NCBI RefSeq assembly: GCF_008801915.1 | Contig: NZ_VZOV01000002.1 | Location: forward strand, 186,001-250,000 | Length of the DNA stretch: 64,000 nucleotides | Direction of reading: 5' to 3' | Origin: Cupriavidus gilardii | GTDB lineage: Bacteria > Pseudomonadota > Gammaproteobacteria > Burkholderiales > Burkholderiaceae | In this document: piece after piece, positions 42,116 through 56,982 of the stretch | How the letters are laid out: each line of letters opens with the position of its first letter | Position numbering within the stretch: position 1 is the stretch's first letter | Notes under the pieces: generated by a model | Database searches by the model: none | Told to the model about the DNA's origin: nothing | Seen by the model: only the letters and a program-made list of their open reading frames with translations | Program-made: the position numbers and the translations under genes

Positions 42116-43546
42116 CTAGAGAATGGGGGTGAACAGACGGGCCACCCCGTCGCGCAAGCGGATGGCCAGCGGGCGGGCGCGCAACGCCTTCGCCGATATC
42201 TCGCCCGACGCATCACGAGCGGCATCAAAAAGGGATTCCAGCCGCGTAGACAGCGCGGTGTCGTACACCTCCACATTGAACTCGAAGTTGAGGCGCAGGC
42301 TGCGCGCATCCCAATTGGCCGAACCCAGGCAGCACCACTGGCCGTCTATCAGCATCAGCTTGCTGTGGTCGAACGGGCCAGGCCGTTCGAAGATGCGTAC
42401 ACCGTGCTCCAGCACCTGCCAGTAGTGGGCGCGCGCGGCCCATTGCACCGTGAGATGGTCGCCGTTTGCGGGCGTCAGCACCTCGACGCGCACGCCGCGC
42501 AACGCGGCCGTGCTCAGCGCCGCGATCATCGGCTGATCGGGCACGAAGTAAGGTGTCCAGATGCGCACCGAATGCTTCGCCGCGCTCAAAGCGCCCATGA
42601 AGGTCCAGCGCATCCTGTCCAGGGCCTCATCGGGACCGGCCTCGATGCCGCGCGCCCAAGAGGTTCCTTGCTCATCAGCCGTTGCGGGCGGTTCGCCCCA
42701 GAAACCCTTGCTGAGCCGCTCGCCCGTGGTATCGCACCAATCATCGGTGAAGCACCGCATCAGATGCGCAACCACCGGCCCGCGCAGACGAAAGTGCAAA
42801 TCGTGACAGGCCTGCTCCGGCGCATCGGGCCGCCAATACGGGCTGAAGATGTTCATGCCGCCGGTGAAACCCGTCTCGCCATCGATCACCAGCAGCTTGC
42901 GGTGATTGCGCAGATGCGCGGCATGCAGGCGCGCGGGAATCAACGTCGGGTTGAACGTCGCCGCCGGAACGCCGGCGCGTTGCAAGGCGCGGTAGGCGCT
43001 GCGGGGCCTCCAGCGGGCATAGACGTCGTCGATCAGCACCCGCACTTGCACGCCGCGCTCATGAGCCCGGCGCAGCGCATCGACGAACTGCGCCCCGATG
43101 CCTTGGCTGTCGAAGATGTACGAAGCCAGCGCGACGCTGTGCCGCGCCGACTCGATGGCAGCGAGCATGGCCGGGTAGGCCTGCTCGCCATCGACGAGCG
43201 GCTCGATGCGGTTGCCGCTGGTCAGCGACTGGCCGGTGGCACGTCCCACCAGGTGCGCCAGGCCGGCAAACGGCGCCGATACGGCCTGGGGCATCGTAGG
43301 CGCGAGGTCCTGCCGAACAGCAGGATCTGCCCCCGGAAACAGCCGCCGCGCCCGCCGCTGGTAACGGTTGATGCCGAACAGCCCATACAGCAGCGAACCG
43401 CCCAGCGGCAACAGCGCGATCAGCAGCACCCACAGCGTGGCCGATCGAGGGTCACGCTTGTAGATGACCGCGTGCCCCGCTGTGGGGATAGCGACCGCCA
43501 GCGACACGAGGGTGGCTGCCCATGTCAGCCCGTTGGGGTCGGACAC
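42116..43546 (-). CDS. cls: Cardiolipin synthase-like phospholipase D protein
   Basis: A 476-residue membrane phospholipase D protein of the cardiolipin synthase type. Two N-terminal membrane segments lead to two catalytic HxK motifs: HLRNHRKLLVIDG near residue 220 and FDHSKLMLIDG near residue 400, each followed by the expected G/S/N residues. It would make cardiolipin, adjusting the membrane under heat or envelope stress. GGGGAGG 5 nt before the GTG fixes the start; a TTG 21 nt upstream lacks an SD. It is not one of the core genes usually listed for tLST. Confidence 0.88.
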   Translation of the reverse strand: MSDPNGLTWAATLVSLAVAIPTAGHAVIYKRDPRSATLWVLLIALLPLGGSLLYGLFGINRYQRRARRLFPGADPAVRQDLAPTMPQAVSAPFAGLAHLVGRATGQSLTSGNRIEPLVDGEQAYPAMLAAIESARHSVALASYIFDSQGIGAQFVDALRRAHERGVQVRVLIDDVYARWRPRSAYRALQRAGVPAATFNPTLIPARLHAAHLRNHRKLLVIDGETGFTGGMNIFSPYWRPDAPEQACHDLHFRLRGPVVAHLMRCFTDDWCDTTGERLSKGFWGEPPATADEQGTSWARGIEAGPDEALDRMRWTFMGALSAAKHSVRIWTPYFVPDQPMIAALSTAALRGVRVEVLTPANGDHLTVQWAARAHYWQVLEHGVRIFERPGPFDHSKLMLIDGQWCCLGSANWDARSLRLNFEFNVEVYDTALSTRLESLFDAARDASGEISAKALRARPLAIRLRDGVARLFTPIL

Positions 43547-43563
43547 GACAGCCTCCCCATGAC

Positions 43564-46413
43564 TCAAGATTCGCCGCCCGCTGACTTCTTCTTGCGCGCA
43601 GGCTTGCTCGCGTCGCTCGGCGGCGTCTCGGCCACGTTCGCGGCATCGGGCTTCTCAGGCTCGGCCGGCTTCGCGGGTGGCTCCTGGCGCTCGAAGACCA
43701 CCCGTTCGGCCTTGTCGTCCCAGCGGGCGCTGGCGTGATCGGCCTTGCCGATACCGCCACCCAGCATCTCGCGCGCCAGAGCAGTTTCCAGCTCGCTGCG
43801 GATCAGCCGCTTGAGCTCACGCGCGCCGAACTCGGGCTTGTAGCCTTCCTCCGCGAAGTGATCGATCAAGGTCTGATCGAAGGTCAGCGTCACGCCCTGG
43901 CTGGCGGCGTTGCGGGCCACACGATCGAGCTGCAGGCCGACGATATGGCGGATCTCCTCCTTGCCCAGCGCATGGAAGACGATGATCTCGTCGATGCGGT
44001 TGAGGAACTCGGGGCGGAAGTGTCCGCGCAGCACGTCCATCACCTCGGACTTGGTCTTCTCGTATTCCTCGCCGGCGGCGCCACGGGCCTTCAGCCGACG
44101 CTGGATGATGTCCGAGCCCAAGTTCGAGGTGGCGATGATGATGGTATTGGTGAAATCCACCACCCGGCCCTTGCCGTCGGTGAGCCGCCCGTCGTCGAAC
44201 ACCTGCAGCAGGATGTTGTAGACGTCGGGGTGAGCCTTCTCGATCTCGTCCAGCAGCAACACGCTGTAGGGTTTGCGCCGCACCTTCTCGGTGAGCTGGC
44301 CACCCTCGTCGTAGCCGACGTAACCCGGAGGCGCCCCCACCAGGCGTGCCACGGTATGGCGTTCCCCGTACTCGGACATGTCGATGCGCAGCAGCGCACC
44401 TTCATCGCCATAGATGGACTCGGCCAGCGCCTTGGCGAGCTCGGTCTTGCCCACGCCGGTCGGCCCGAGGAACAGAAAAGTCGCCACCGGCTTGCTGCCT
44501 TCGCGCAGGCCCGCGCGCGACAACCGCACGGCATCGGCCACCGCGCGCACTGCTTCGTCCTGGCCCACCAGGCGCTCGTGCAGCCGCTGCTCCAGATGCA
44601 GCAGCTTCTCGCGTTCTTCCACCGTCAGCTCGTTGACCGGAATGCCGGTCAGGCGCGAGACGATCTGCGCGACATGCTCGGCCTTGACTTCGGCGCTGCC
44701 CGAGGCGCGCTCGCGTTCCCATTCCTCGACGAGCTTCTTGAGTTCAGTCTCCTTGGCCTCGATGCGCTTGCCCAGCTCGGCGGCCTTGTCGTACTGCTTG
44801 CGCGAGGCCACATAGTCCTGCTCACGCCGCAGCTGGTGCAGTTCGGACTCCAGCTCTTGCACCGCCACCGGGCGGGCCGTGGCCGACAGCTTCACGCGTG
44901 CGGCCGCCTGGTCGAGCAGGTCGATGGCCTTGTCAGGCAAAAAGCGCGCGGTGATGTAGCGGTCCGACAACTCGGCGGCGGCGATGATCGCATCCTCGGT
45001 GATGCTGACCTTGTGGTGCGCCTCGAAGGTGTCGCGCAGGCCGCGCAGGATCATCATGGTCTGCGCTATCGTCGGCTCGGGCACCATCACCGGCTGGAAG
45101 CGACGCTCCAGCGCGGCGTCCTTCTCGATGTACTTCTGATACTCGTTGAGCGTGGTAGCGCCGATCAGGTTCAGTTCGCCGCGCGCCATCATCGGCTTGA
45201 ACACGTTGGCCACGTCCAGCCCGCCTTCGCCGCCACCCTGGCCTGCACCGACGATGGTGTGCACCTCGTCGATGAAGAGAATCAGCTCGCCCTGGTGCTC
45301 GGACACTTCCTTGAGCACCTTCTGCACGCGCTCCTCGAACTCGCCGCGGTACTTGGCGCCTGCCACCATGGCGTTGATGTTGAGTTCGACCAGACGCTTG
45401 TCGCGCAGCGTCTCGGACACTTCGCCGGCGACCATGCGCTGCGCCAGCCCTTCGACGATGGCGGTCTTGCCGACGCCGGGCTCGCCGATCAGCACCGGGT
45501 TGTTCTTCTTGCGCCGGGCCAGCACTTCGATGGTCGTCTCGATCTCCTGCGCGCGGCCGATGACCGGATCGAGCTTGCCCTCGCGCGCCATCTTGGTGAG
45601 GTCGCGCGAATACTTGTCGAGCTCGGGTGTGTTGGTCGGCGTCTCGGCGCGGCCATCCTCGGCCCCTTTGCCGACCACCTTGCTTACCTGCTGGCGCAGC
45701 GCTTGCGGCGTGAGGCCGTAACGGCGCAGCAGGTTGGCCGCCAAACCTTCGCCTTCCTCGGCGAGCCCGATCAGGAAATGCTCCGGCCCGACATAAGAGT
45801 GGCCGAGTTCGTTGGAGGCCACGAAAGCACGGCTGAGCGCGTCCTTGACCCGGGGCGACACGCCGATCTCGCCCTCGAACGGCTTATCGCCGCGCTTGGC
45901 TTCGGATTCGATCTGGCGCTTAAGGTCATCGACCTTGATCTTGAACTGCCCCAGGATGGTCTTGACCACGTCGCTGTCGGATAGCGCCAGCAGCAGGTGT
46001 TCGGTATCGACTTCGGCGCGCCCGAACTCTGCAGCGTGTCGGGCGGCCTCCTGCAATAGGGCCTCGGACTGTTCGCTGATACGGCTGGCGAGCCCACTGC
46101 CGCGACGGCGCGCGGTGCCCGTACCGGCCGGGGCGGGTTCGCCGAACGAGGCATCGACGACCTCGTCGGTATCGGCCGCCATGGACGGTGCGTCGTCACC
46201 GATGCGGAAGAAGTCGCTGCCAAGGAAGTCTTCGAACAGCCCGCTGCGCGAGCCGAACAAGGCTTCCAGCGGTGAGACGGTGCGCTTTTGCTGGCGCACC
46301 AGTTGGCGATAGTGATCGTCACACAACAGCATGGTGCTGTGGCGACCATTGAGATTGGCTTCCACCCGCACCGTGGCGGGCTGGCCGCAGACTTGGCATT
46401 GTTTTCTGGCCAT
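43564..46413 (-). CDS. clpG: ClpG/ClpK stand-alone disaggregase
   Basis: A 949-residue Hsp100 AAA+ protein. The N-terminal extension holds a cysteine cluster (CQVC near residue 6, CDDH near residue 31), the mark of ClpG/ClpK rather than ClpB. A double Clp-N domain follows (115-250). The first AAA module has Walker A GEPGVGKT at 310, with a coiled-coil M domain after it. The second has Walker [11 protein letters not shown] near residue 650. The alanine/proline/lysine tail is typical. It dissolves aggregates without DnaK and gives heat tolerance. AGGAG precedes the ATG. Confidence 0.95.
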   Translation of the reverse strand: MARKQCQVCGQPATVRVEANLNGRHSTMLLCDDHYRQLVRQQKRTVSPLEALFGSRSGLFEDFLGSDFFRIGDDAPSMAADTDEVVDASFGEPAPAGTGTARRRGSGLASRISEQSEALLQEAARHAAEFGRAEVDTEHLLLALSDSDVVKTILGQFKIKVDDLKRQIESEAKRGDKPFEGEIGVSPRVKDALSRAFVASNELGHSYVGPEHFLIGLAEEGEGLAANLLRRYGLTPQALRQQVSKVVGKGAEDGRAETPTNTPELDKYSRDLTKMAREGKLDPVIGRAQEIETTIEVLARRKKNNPVLIGEPGVGKTAIVEGLAQRMVAGEVSETLRDKRLVELNINAMVAGAKYRGEFEERVQKVLKEVSEHQGELILFIDEVHTIVGAGQGGGEGGLDVANVFKPMMARGELNLIGATTLNEYQKYIEKDAALERRFQPVMVPEPTIAQTMMILRGLRDTFEAHHKVSITEDAIIAAAELSDRYITARFLPDKAIDLLDQAAARVKLSATARPVAVQELESELHQLRREQDYVASRKQYDKAAELGKRIEAKETELKKLVEEWERERASGSAEVKAEHVAQIVSRLTGIPVNELTVEEREKLLHLEQRLHERLVGQDEAVRAVADAVRLSRAGLREGSKPVATFLFLGPTGVGKTELAKALAESIYGDEGALLRIDMSEYGERHTVARLVGAPPGYVGYDEGGQLTEKVRRKPYSVLLLDEIEKAHPDVYNILLQVFDDGRLTDGKGRVVDFTNTIIIATSNLGSDIIQRRLKARGAAGEEYEKTKSEVMDVLRGHFRPEFLNRIDEIIVFHALGKEEIRHIVGLQLDRVARNAASQGVTLTFDQTLIDHFAEEGYKPEFGARELKRLIRSELETALAREMLGGGIGKADHASARWDDKAERVVFERQEPPAKPAEPEKPDAANVAETPPSDASKPARKKKSAGGES

Positions 46414-46506
46414 GCTGATGCTCCTGTAAAGATTGATCTGACGAGGCACCGCCGATCACGGTGCCTCATCTCTTTGTGGTTTTTGAGAAAAACGCGCTGC
46501 CCCGCG

Positions 46507-47076
46507 TCAGCCGTTGATCGGGATCGAGCGCCCCTGCTGGGGCGTACTGGCCTCGCGCTTTTCCATCGTGATCGTGAGCACGCCGTTCTTGAAAGCGGCC
46601 TTGATCGTGTCCTGGTTGGCATCGGCCGGCAGGTTCAGAGCGCGCTGAAAGCTGCCGTAGGAGCGCTCCACCCGATGGAAACCGCCGTCTTTCGTTTCCT
46701 GCTCCTGACGCTTTTCACCGCGCACCAGCAGCACGTCGTTATCGAGCGTGATCTGAATGTCCTTTTCCTCGACGCCGGGAACCTCCAAAGAAATCTTGTA
46801 CTGCTTGTCGGTCTCCTGGATGTCCAGCGCCGGTTTCAGCAGGCCCGGCCACTCCGACGGCCAGCGTGGCATGGCCAGCGTCGGGAAACCGAAGCCTCGA
46901 AACGCGTCGTCGAACAGGCGATCGATCTCGCGATGCAATTGCAGGATGGGACTGACGGGCCCACCCGCCACCGGCAGGTCATTGCGCTGCACCGGCAGCG
47001 AGACAGTGCTCTGTTGTTCTTCCTGCTCCTTTTTGAACCAGTTCCAGGGAGCCAATTTCTTGAAATCAATGTCCAT
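46507..47076 (-). CDS. hsp20: Small heat-shock protein, Hsp20 family
   Basis: A 189-residue alpha-crystallin protein. The N-terminal arm (1-85) is aromatic-rich, the crystallin core (about 88-175) runs from KPALDIQETDKQYKISLEVP to AAFKNGVLTITMEK, and the end has the I-x-I-like RSIPI motif. It would hold unfolding proteins for ClpG. GGAGG precedes the chosen ATG; the longer reading overlaps the regulator gene. It precedes clpG by 93 bp. Confidence 0.94.
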   Translation of the reverse strand: MDIDFKKLAPWNWFKKEQEEQQSTVSLPVQRNDLPVAGGPVSPILQLHREIDRLFDDAFRGFGFPTLAMPRWPSEWPGLLKPALDIQETDKQYKISLEVPGVEEKDIQITLDNDVLLVRGEKRQEQETKDGGFHRVERSYGSFQRALNLPADANQDTIKAAFKNGVLTITMEKREASTPQQGRSIPING

Positions 47077-47108
47077 GTCATACCTCCAGAAATCAATTGA
47101 AGACTCAC

Positions 47109-47390
47109 TCAATCCGTTTGCCTGCGGCTATGGATAGCGCGCCCAGGCAACACGGGATGTTTCGCTGACTTCGGCTGCTCATCTGTGCGTATCACCTCCT
47201 TCTTTCTGCCTGCTTGGATCTGATCATTGATCCATTGATCGATTTCACTTTGACGAAACCGCCACGTCCCGCCGAGCTTGAAGGCCGGAATTTCCCCGTG
47301 CGCGGCGAGCCGGTAAAGCGTCCGCTTGCCGACCTTTAAGTAGGTAGCCAACTCGTCGAGTGTGAAGATCGCCTGCTGGCGCGCTGTCAT
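47109..47390 (-). CDS. HTH DNA-binding protein, first gene of stress locus
   Basis: A 93-residue protein with one excisionase-type HTH (FTLDELATYLKVGKRTLYRL, KLGGTWRFRQSEIDQWI). A protein like this is the first gene of tLST islands. It may regulate the operon or act as a directionality factor. GGGGGTGGT precedes the ATG. Two TTGCAAGA direct repeats one helical turn apart lie upstream. Confidence 0.88.
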   Translation of the reverse strand: MTARQQAIFTLDELATYLKVGKRTLYRLAAHGEIPAFKLGGTWRFRQSEIDQWINDQIQAGRKKEVIRTDEQPKSAKHPVLPGRAIHSRRQTD

Positions 47391-47438
47391 ACCACCCCCA
47401 CAAGTTCCGTCGTCACGCGGCCTCGCTCGAGGAAATTC

Positions 47439-47483
47439 TTGCAAGACTTTGCAAGATATTGCGCCTAACATGCCGAAAGTCAA
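47439..47483 (-). promoter_or_regulatory. Candidate promoter and repeats of the stress operon
   Basis: On the minus strand TTGACT (47478-47483) and AATATC (47455-47460) are 17 bp apart, a sigma70-like spacing that also partly resembles a heat-shock promoter. Two TTGCAAGA sequences (47439-47446 and 47449-47456, written on the + strand) overlap and follow the -10 box, 10 bp apart, as an operator would. This is the only promoter-like region I see upstream of the nine-gene operon. Confidence 0.5.
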
Positions 47484-47617
47484 GAGTCTACATCCAGCGA
47501 CCTGCTGGCCGATTGATGTGACTCAAATCTTCAAGGACGGTATGCCAGGGCGGGCCGGTCCGGCGCAGGGGACGGTGGGTTGATCGGGACCTTGCGGGCG
47601 CCGCCCACGGCCGCAGA

Positions 47618-48970
47618 TCAAACACCGATCCTCACGTTGTAACCGAGCGCCCGCAGCCCCTTGCTCGTCCGCATGTTCCTTGGTGGATACTCGTCTGGGC
47701 GCGCCCAGCCGACAATTTCCCCGAGGCTGCTCAGACCAATGTGTGGAATTGCCCAGTCGTCGCTGCGGATCGCGTTCCAGAGCCGGGCTGAAACACTTCC
47801 GTTGCCCCAGACGACGTAGTTCAACAGCTCAAGCACCGTCCGCCCTTCGCGAGATCGCTGCCGCCAGAGCCACTCGCCGAACTTTTCCACCTTGTCGTCG
47901 CCGGCCTGCGGTCGGTCGGGCAAGCCTAAGTGCTCGTTTTCCTGCTTGATGGCGTGGTCTCGGATCGCGTGCACCCGGGAAACGGCATCCACGAACTCCT
48001 GCTCGGTCAATTTGAGAATGCGATCGCGTGCCAGCAGCTCACGCAGCCGGGGCGACCACTCGTAAATGGTGCGTTCTTCAAACGAGTGGTCGAAGTCGGC
48101 GTCATGCCACCACTCCAGCGCGTCGCGCAGCGCCAGCTCAGGGTTCTTCGAGTTCCTGTCGAAGAACTCCTCGTAAGGATGACGGTTTCCATCCTTGACC
48201 TGCTTGTAGTAATAGGCGTGCAGGAACTGATCCGCTTGAACGCCGGGGGCCACCGACGCATCAATCCAGCCCGGTTTGGCGCCGGGCGCCGAAACCCTGG
48301 ATGCGATCGATCGCATCACCTGCAGCGTGTCGTTCCAATCCTGCTCGAACTTCTGGAAGCGCTTCTCAGACGATCGCTTCGTGTCGACAAACACCAGACC
48401 GTGGTTCTTCGGCAGCAAGCGGTCCTTGTCGAACTGCTGCTCAAGTCCGTATTCGCGCTTCGACAACTCAGACCGCCGGTCCGCCAAGCGCAGCTGCTCC
48501 TGGTAGATCTCCTTGGTCAGAGGCCGGGCACGGTCATCCACTTCCTCAAAGAAGCGCTGCAGCTCACGCTCCATACCCGTTTCGACGAGTTCGTCGTGGG
48601 GCAGAAAGGTGCCCGCTTCGATGTTCGATATCCAGGCCCGGTCAGACAGGTTGGCAGACCCGATGTAGGCACCGGCATCCACCCACCAGATGATCTTGGC
48701 GTGCAGGATGTCGGGCACGAGCTTGCAGTCGTAGTTCGGGCTGGCCTTGTCGAGAAACCACTTCAACACGGCGGGATCGACAGCCACCGTGTGGTCGTAG
48801 CGGCCAAAGAACTCCAGGGGCTTCAGGTGCTGCGCGCAGGCCTCGAACAACTTCATGTTGTCGCGGCTGGCGTAAGCGACGGCCGCGCGAACGCGCGTGC
48901 AGGATTCAATCACCTCGCCCAGCAGGTTTTGTAGCAGTTGTTTGTTGAGCGGGCCGGCGATGAAGCGCAT
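47618..48970 (-). CDS. PLD-family protein at the end of the RM operon
   Basis: A 450-residue protein with one phospholipase D-type HxK motif, [10 protein letters not shown]...[12 protein letters not shown] near residue 100, where nucleases such as NgoFVII also carry one motif per chain. The rest (from about 160) is helical and unknown. It would act as a dimer on nucleic acid or phospholipid. Its place behind hsdR suggests a defence accessory. The chosen ATG has AAAGGA 9 nt upstream; an alternative ATG at 49009 has no SD. Confidence 0.78.
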   Translation of the reverse strand: MRFIAGPLNKQLLQNLLGEVIESCTRVRAAVAYASRDNMKLFEACAQHLKPLEFFGRYDHTVAVDPAVLKWFLDKASPNYDCKLVPDILHAKIIWWVDAGAYIGSANLSDRAWISNIEAGTFLPHDELVETGMERELQRFFEEVDDRARPLTKEIYQEQLRLADRRSELSKREYGLEQQFDKDRLLPKNHGLVFVDTKRSSEKRFQKFEQDWNDTLQVMRSIASRVSAPGAKPGWIDASVAPGVQADQFLHAYYYKQVKDGNRHPYEEFFDRNSKNPELALRDALEWWHDADFDHSFEERTIYEWSPRLRELLARDRILKLTEQEFVDAVSRVHAIRDHAIKQENEHLGLPDRPQAGDDKVEKFGEWLWRQRSREGRTVLELLNYVVWGNGSVSARLWNAIRSDDWAIPHIGLSSLGEIVGWARPDEYPPRNMRTSKGLRALGYNVRIGV

Positions 48971-48998
48971 TGCAGCAGATCCTTTTGTTATTGCATCG

Positions 48999-49357
48999 TC
49001 ATCGGGCATGACCGCTCGGTTTGCGGGAGAGCCGCTCAACGGATGCGCCATCTGCATCGCCTATCTGGCGTTGCTCGATCGTGCGCCAACCCGGGACATG
49101 TGCACTCATCAGCGCCTTGAACATCCTCCCGTGGTTCGCGTAACGCAGATGAAGCAGTTCATGAACGATGACGTAATCCTGGAAAGGCTCATCCTGGTCG
49201 AGCAAGTCAGTGGCCAAGGTGACGGTTCCCGCCGATGAACAGGAACCCCACTTCCTGCGCATCTCCTGCACCCGAACCACGCGGGGATTCACCTTCAACT
49301 TGACCGCCCAGGCCAGTGCGCGGCGTCGCAAGTCCTGCGCCGGGTACAGGGACGATT

Positions 49358-49361
<4 letters not shown>
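48999..49361 (-). CDS. YgjP-like zinc metallopeptidase
   Basis: A 120-residue protein of the YgjP/WLM (DUF45) family. It holds [13 protein letters not shown] near residue 38 and the zinc motif [12 protein letters not shown] near residue 66. Such genes are often found next to type I RM operons. The ATG overlaps the HsdR stop by 4 nt, so it is co-translated. The natural substrate is unknown. Confidence 0.88.
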
Positions 49362-52296
<2,935 letters not shown>

Positions 52297-52300
<4 letters not shown>

Positions 52301-53519
52301 GCCGTGGCCTCCTCGTGTTGCGTCGAGGCCGGGGACAGCGCCGACAGATCCAGATCCGATACGGCTATCTCGCCAGTCATCAGTTTGCGCAGCAGAGATT
52401 CGAAGAGTTCCTCCAAGACTTCACGCTTCGCCCGGTGCAGGTCAATCTTGCGGTCGATAGCGTCGAGGATGGTGACGATTTCGTCTTGCTCGTCCTTCGA
52501 CTGTGGATACACCACAGGCAAGTCACGGACGATTTCGAGATTGAGGTTCTGCTGCTGTCCACCGTGGGCGAGAGAGCGAATGGCCTCATAGCGCCAAGTG
52601 AGGAAGTGGTACAGATAGCGCGGCAACACGGCATCGTCTTTCGGCGTGATGGCTGCGCAGGCTTGATTGCAGGTCGCCTCAATACCCAGGATCGCGACCT
52701 TACCTCGAGTGATGCCTTGTCCGTACATCGCCATCAGCAACGTGCCAGCGGGTAGCATCTTGGCGGCCGAGCTTTCAAGGCCAAGTGGTGTGATGTGTTC
52801 TTCGGTTTCGGTGATGACGCAGTAGTCCACTTCCGTGGTCTTGGCCCAGGGAATCGTGCCGCCCGACCAGAACGCAGGATTGCCACGCGACGGCGTGCCG
52901 CCGGAAACGACTGCGTGATGCGCGCCAATCGGGGCAAGCTCCCAACTCTCCGGCACCAGCCCGATCTCGGTTTCCTTCTGCGCCTCGCCGCGCAGGCCAC
53001 GCGTGAACAGTTCACGCATGGCGGCACGTTTGAGTTCCTGCAGATTACCGAGCAGCGTCGTCTGCTGCTGCAGCGCCAATTCCGCCTTGTGAAGAACGCC
53101 AGCCACAGACTGCTGTTCGTTCGCGTTCACTGGATAGGACAATTCCTTTTCCTTGAGGACAGTGAAGTGCCGGTTATAGCCACGTGCGGGCAGGTCAATG
53201 GCACGGCAGGCATAGAAGAAGAACAACGGATCGATGCTCGCCTTGGGCCGCAGCAGTTGCGTGCCGTCTGCGCCACGAGCGAAGGGGCGGTCCACGAACT
53301 TAAAAGCGCGCGTGTGATCGCCAAAAACGATCAACGGGAGCGGTGAATCGATCACGGCACTTTCGTCATCCGTCCAGCCGGCAATCTGCTCCTGCCCTTG
53401 ATCGATTACCGGAAAGCGACCGGCCGGCTTGTAGTCGCGCGTCTGGATCTTTGTTCTACCCGCAGTCGACACCGGAACCAGGCAATCCGCTACGGAAGCG
53501 GTATCCCACAGCTGGCTCA

Positions 53520-53520
<1 letters not shown>
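52297..53520 (-). CDS. hsdS: Type I restriction specificity subunit
   Basis: A 408-residue HsdS with two target-recognition domains (about 1-165 and 190-370). Each is followed by a conserved helix that acts as a spacer ([19 protein letters not shown] and [15 protein letters not shown]). The second TRD opens with the usual [15 protein letters not shown]. It decides the bipartite sequence recognised by the complex. It starts at the ATG overlapping the hsdM stop (TGATG). I cannot predict the target. Confidence 0.93.
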
Positions 53521-55361
<1,841 letters not shown>

Positions 55362-55379
55362 GTCTGCTATGTTTGTTAT

Positions 55380-55404
55380 ATTCTGCTTACTTGTCAAGCA
55401 GAAT
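55380..55404. promoter_or_regulatory. Inverted-repeat operator of the RM operon
   Basis: ATTCTGCTT and AAGCAGAAT form a perfect 9-bp inverted repeat with a 7-nt spacer, in the gap between hsdM and the divergent zinc protein gene. Its position beside the hsdM start suggests it is the target of the Xre domain of HsdM, or of another repressor, and could control both genes. Confidence 0.8.
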
Positions 55405-55448
55405 TTGGCGATGGGGTGCACCACCGCCTCCGGAATAGGAGATCAGGC

Positions 55449-55958
55449 ATGAGCGGGAACCGATGGGACACGGCTGGCGTGCCTCACAAGGGGTGGACGT
55501 GCGTTGACGTCGTCGACTTGCGAGCCGATGGCGGTCCGGCAGACGAAACCGATTACGCCACCTGCCAGATGTGCGGCAACGAGAAGATCCGCTACGTCCA
55601 CATCATGGAGCATCCGGATCTGGACGAGCACTTCGACGTCGGGTGTGTCTGCGCCGGGAAGATGAGCGACGACTACGAGGGACCGAGGCGCCGCGAGGCA
55701 AGGCTGCGTAACCGGGCGGCGCGCCGGACCCGCTGGCTGCAGCGCAAGTGGCGGGTCTCCGCCAAGGGGAACAGCTTCCTCAACCTCGAAGGCTACAACC
55801 TGGTGGTCTATCCGACGAAGACGAAGCGCTGGGGCTTCAAGATCGGGGACCGATTCGGTCCGAGGACATACCCGACAGCCAACGAAGCCAAGCTGGCGCT
55901 GTTCGATGACTTCTGGGCGGCGACCCAGGATGATGACCGACTGTGGTCATCTGACTGA
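55449..55958 (+). CDS. Zinc-finger protein divergent to hsdM
   Basis: A 169-residue protein with two CxxC-type pairs (CQMCGNEK near residue 39 and GCVCAGKM near residue 65) that would bind one zinc, then a basic, arginine-rich helix (residues 80-105) and a C-terminal beta domain. I do not know its function; it is divergent from the RM operon and shares its operator region. GGAG precedes the ATG. Confidence 0.78.
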   Translation: MSGNRWDTAGVPHKGWTCVDVVDLRADGGPADETDYATCQMCGNEKIRYVHIMEHPDLDEHFDVGCVCAGKMSDDYEGPRRREARLRNRAARRTRWLQRKWRVSAKGNSFLNLEGYNLVVYPTKTKRWGFKIGDRFGPRTYPTANEAKLALFDDFWAATQDDDRLWSSD

Positions 55959-55960
55959 TC

Positions 55961-56002
55961 TGCGGACGCGGGTTCAATTCCGCAAACGGGAATCGAACTG
56001 GC
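55961..56002. repeat. tmRNA 3'-end-like repeat, copy A
   Basis: Contains GCGGACGCGGGTTCAATTCC, which closely resembles the T-arm at the 3' end of tmRNA (recalled, not searched), then a reversed GGAATCGAAC. The forward and reversed arms make an inverted repeat. It is probably an old attachment site. Copies B (58205) and C (59929) share it. From here to 56562 no gene is visible; the 600 bp also hold repeat D1. Confidence 0.6.
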
Positions 56003-56329
56003 GTCCTGCACGATGCACTTGTCTGGTGACCCCGGCCGGGCAGAACTGGTAGGATTGTTGGCAGTTGGGGCTGGATTCCGCACCTTTCCGCAGGAGTTCG
56101 CAGCGGTTCTAAGGCGCTGAGTTACACAGGTTTGGCGCAGGGTTCCATCCCACCCAGACCCCGCAGGAGTTCGAATCTTTCCGCATGAACCCGCAGGAAC
56201 CCTCACCAGCCCGCACGGCCTGATGCTAGGGCGTTGATTTTCAACAAATCGCTCGATCGATCCGCGCTTGCGGACTGCGGACTTCCAATGGGCCAGAAAT
56301 CTGGCTCGTCCAGACGGCTCTCGGGACCG

Positions 56330-56390
56330 ACACGTTGCAAACAGTCGGTACTTCTCGATAACTACCCGACGAATCGGAACATCTCAGCTC
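56330..56390. repeat. Boundary repeat D, copy 1
   Basis: About 60 bp (ACGTTGCAAACAGTCGGTAC through GACGAATCGGAACATC) that recur with few changes at 58316-58375 in the same orientation. The two copies, each downstream of a tmRNA-like repeat, bracket the monooxygenase/regulator cassette. Confidence 0.75.
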
Positions 56391-56562
56391 GCCCTAATGT
56401 TGCCCCTGCTTGCTGACGCAGCTTGGAAGTTCTGGCTGCAATATCGCCCCCCCAATCGCTGTGGAAGGTAGCTCCCTGGGCAAGTGCAATTGGAGGGGGA
56501 CGCTGCGTAGGGCCGTGTGACCCCATCCTGCAGCATGACCTGATTGGGTCAAGGTCGAGTTG

Positions 56563-56865
56563 TCATGCAGGCAGTTTGGCTGCAAGCAGTTCGACCTTCT
56601 CGATATTGGGCGGAGAACTGAGCAAGGTCGCTGCGTTGGCGATCAAGGCCGCGGCGATCTGGCCGTTCAGATGTGCCTGGCGACCTGCCTCATCGGCAAA
56701 GGCATCGAACACACCAAACGTCGAAGGGCCAAACTTCAATGCGAACCAGGCAGTGGTGCCGGACTCGGCGTTGGCGAGCGGCAGTGCGCTGGCCAGGAAG
56801 TCGGCAAGCGCAGCCTCCTGGCCGGGTTTAGCTTCGAGGCGAACAAACAGGGCGAGCTTGGTCAT
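56563..56865 (-). CDS. ABM-family quinol monooxygenase
   Basis: A 100-residue protein of the antibiotic biosynthesis monooxygenase (ABM) fold: ALFVRLEAKPGQEAALADFL, TAWFALKFGPSTFGVFDAF and ADEAGRQAHLNGQIAAAL. These small dimers modify quinols or act on reactive electrophiles. It is divergent from a GlxA-type regulator, which probably controls it through the palindrome between them. Confidence 0.9.
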   Translation of the reverse strand: MTKLALFVRLEAKPGQEAALADFLASALPLANAESGTTAWFALKFGPSTFGVFDAFADEAGRQAHLNGQIAAALIANAATLLSSPPNIEKVELLAAKLPA

Positions 56866-56949
56866 GCTGTATTCCTTTGGGTAAATGGAAAAGTGGGTGA
56901 AGGGATCGAAGAGACTGCAGTCTAAGTCTTCATGACAGACATCTCTATA

Positions 56950-56982
56950 GGCAATAATGACAACATTGATATCATTATTGCC
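56950..56982. promoter_or_regulatory. Palindromic operator between monooxygenase and regulator
   Basis: GGCAATAATGA and TCATTATTGCC form a perfect 11-bp inverted repeat with an 11-nt spacer, ending right at the chosen ATG of the GlxA-type regulator. It is the obvious binding site for that regulator, which could control itself and the divergent monooxygenase. Confidence 0.85.

Noticed and set aside
43735..45984. Long open frame of 749 codons antisense to clpG
   Set aside because: A shadow of high-GC codon usage opposite clpG. The clpG frame encodes a complete Hsp100 protein with all motifs.
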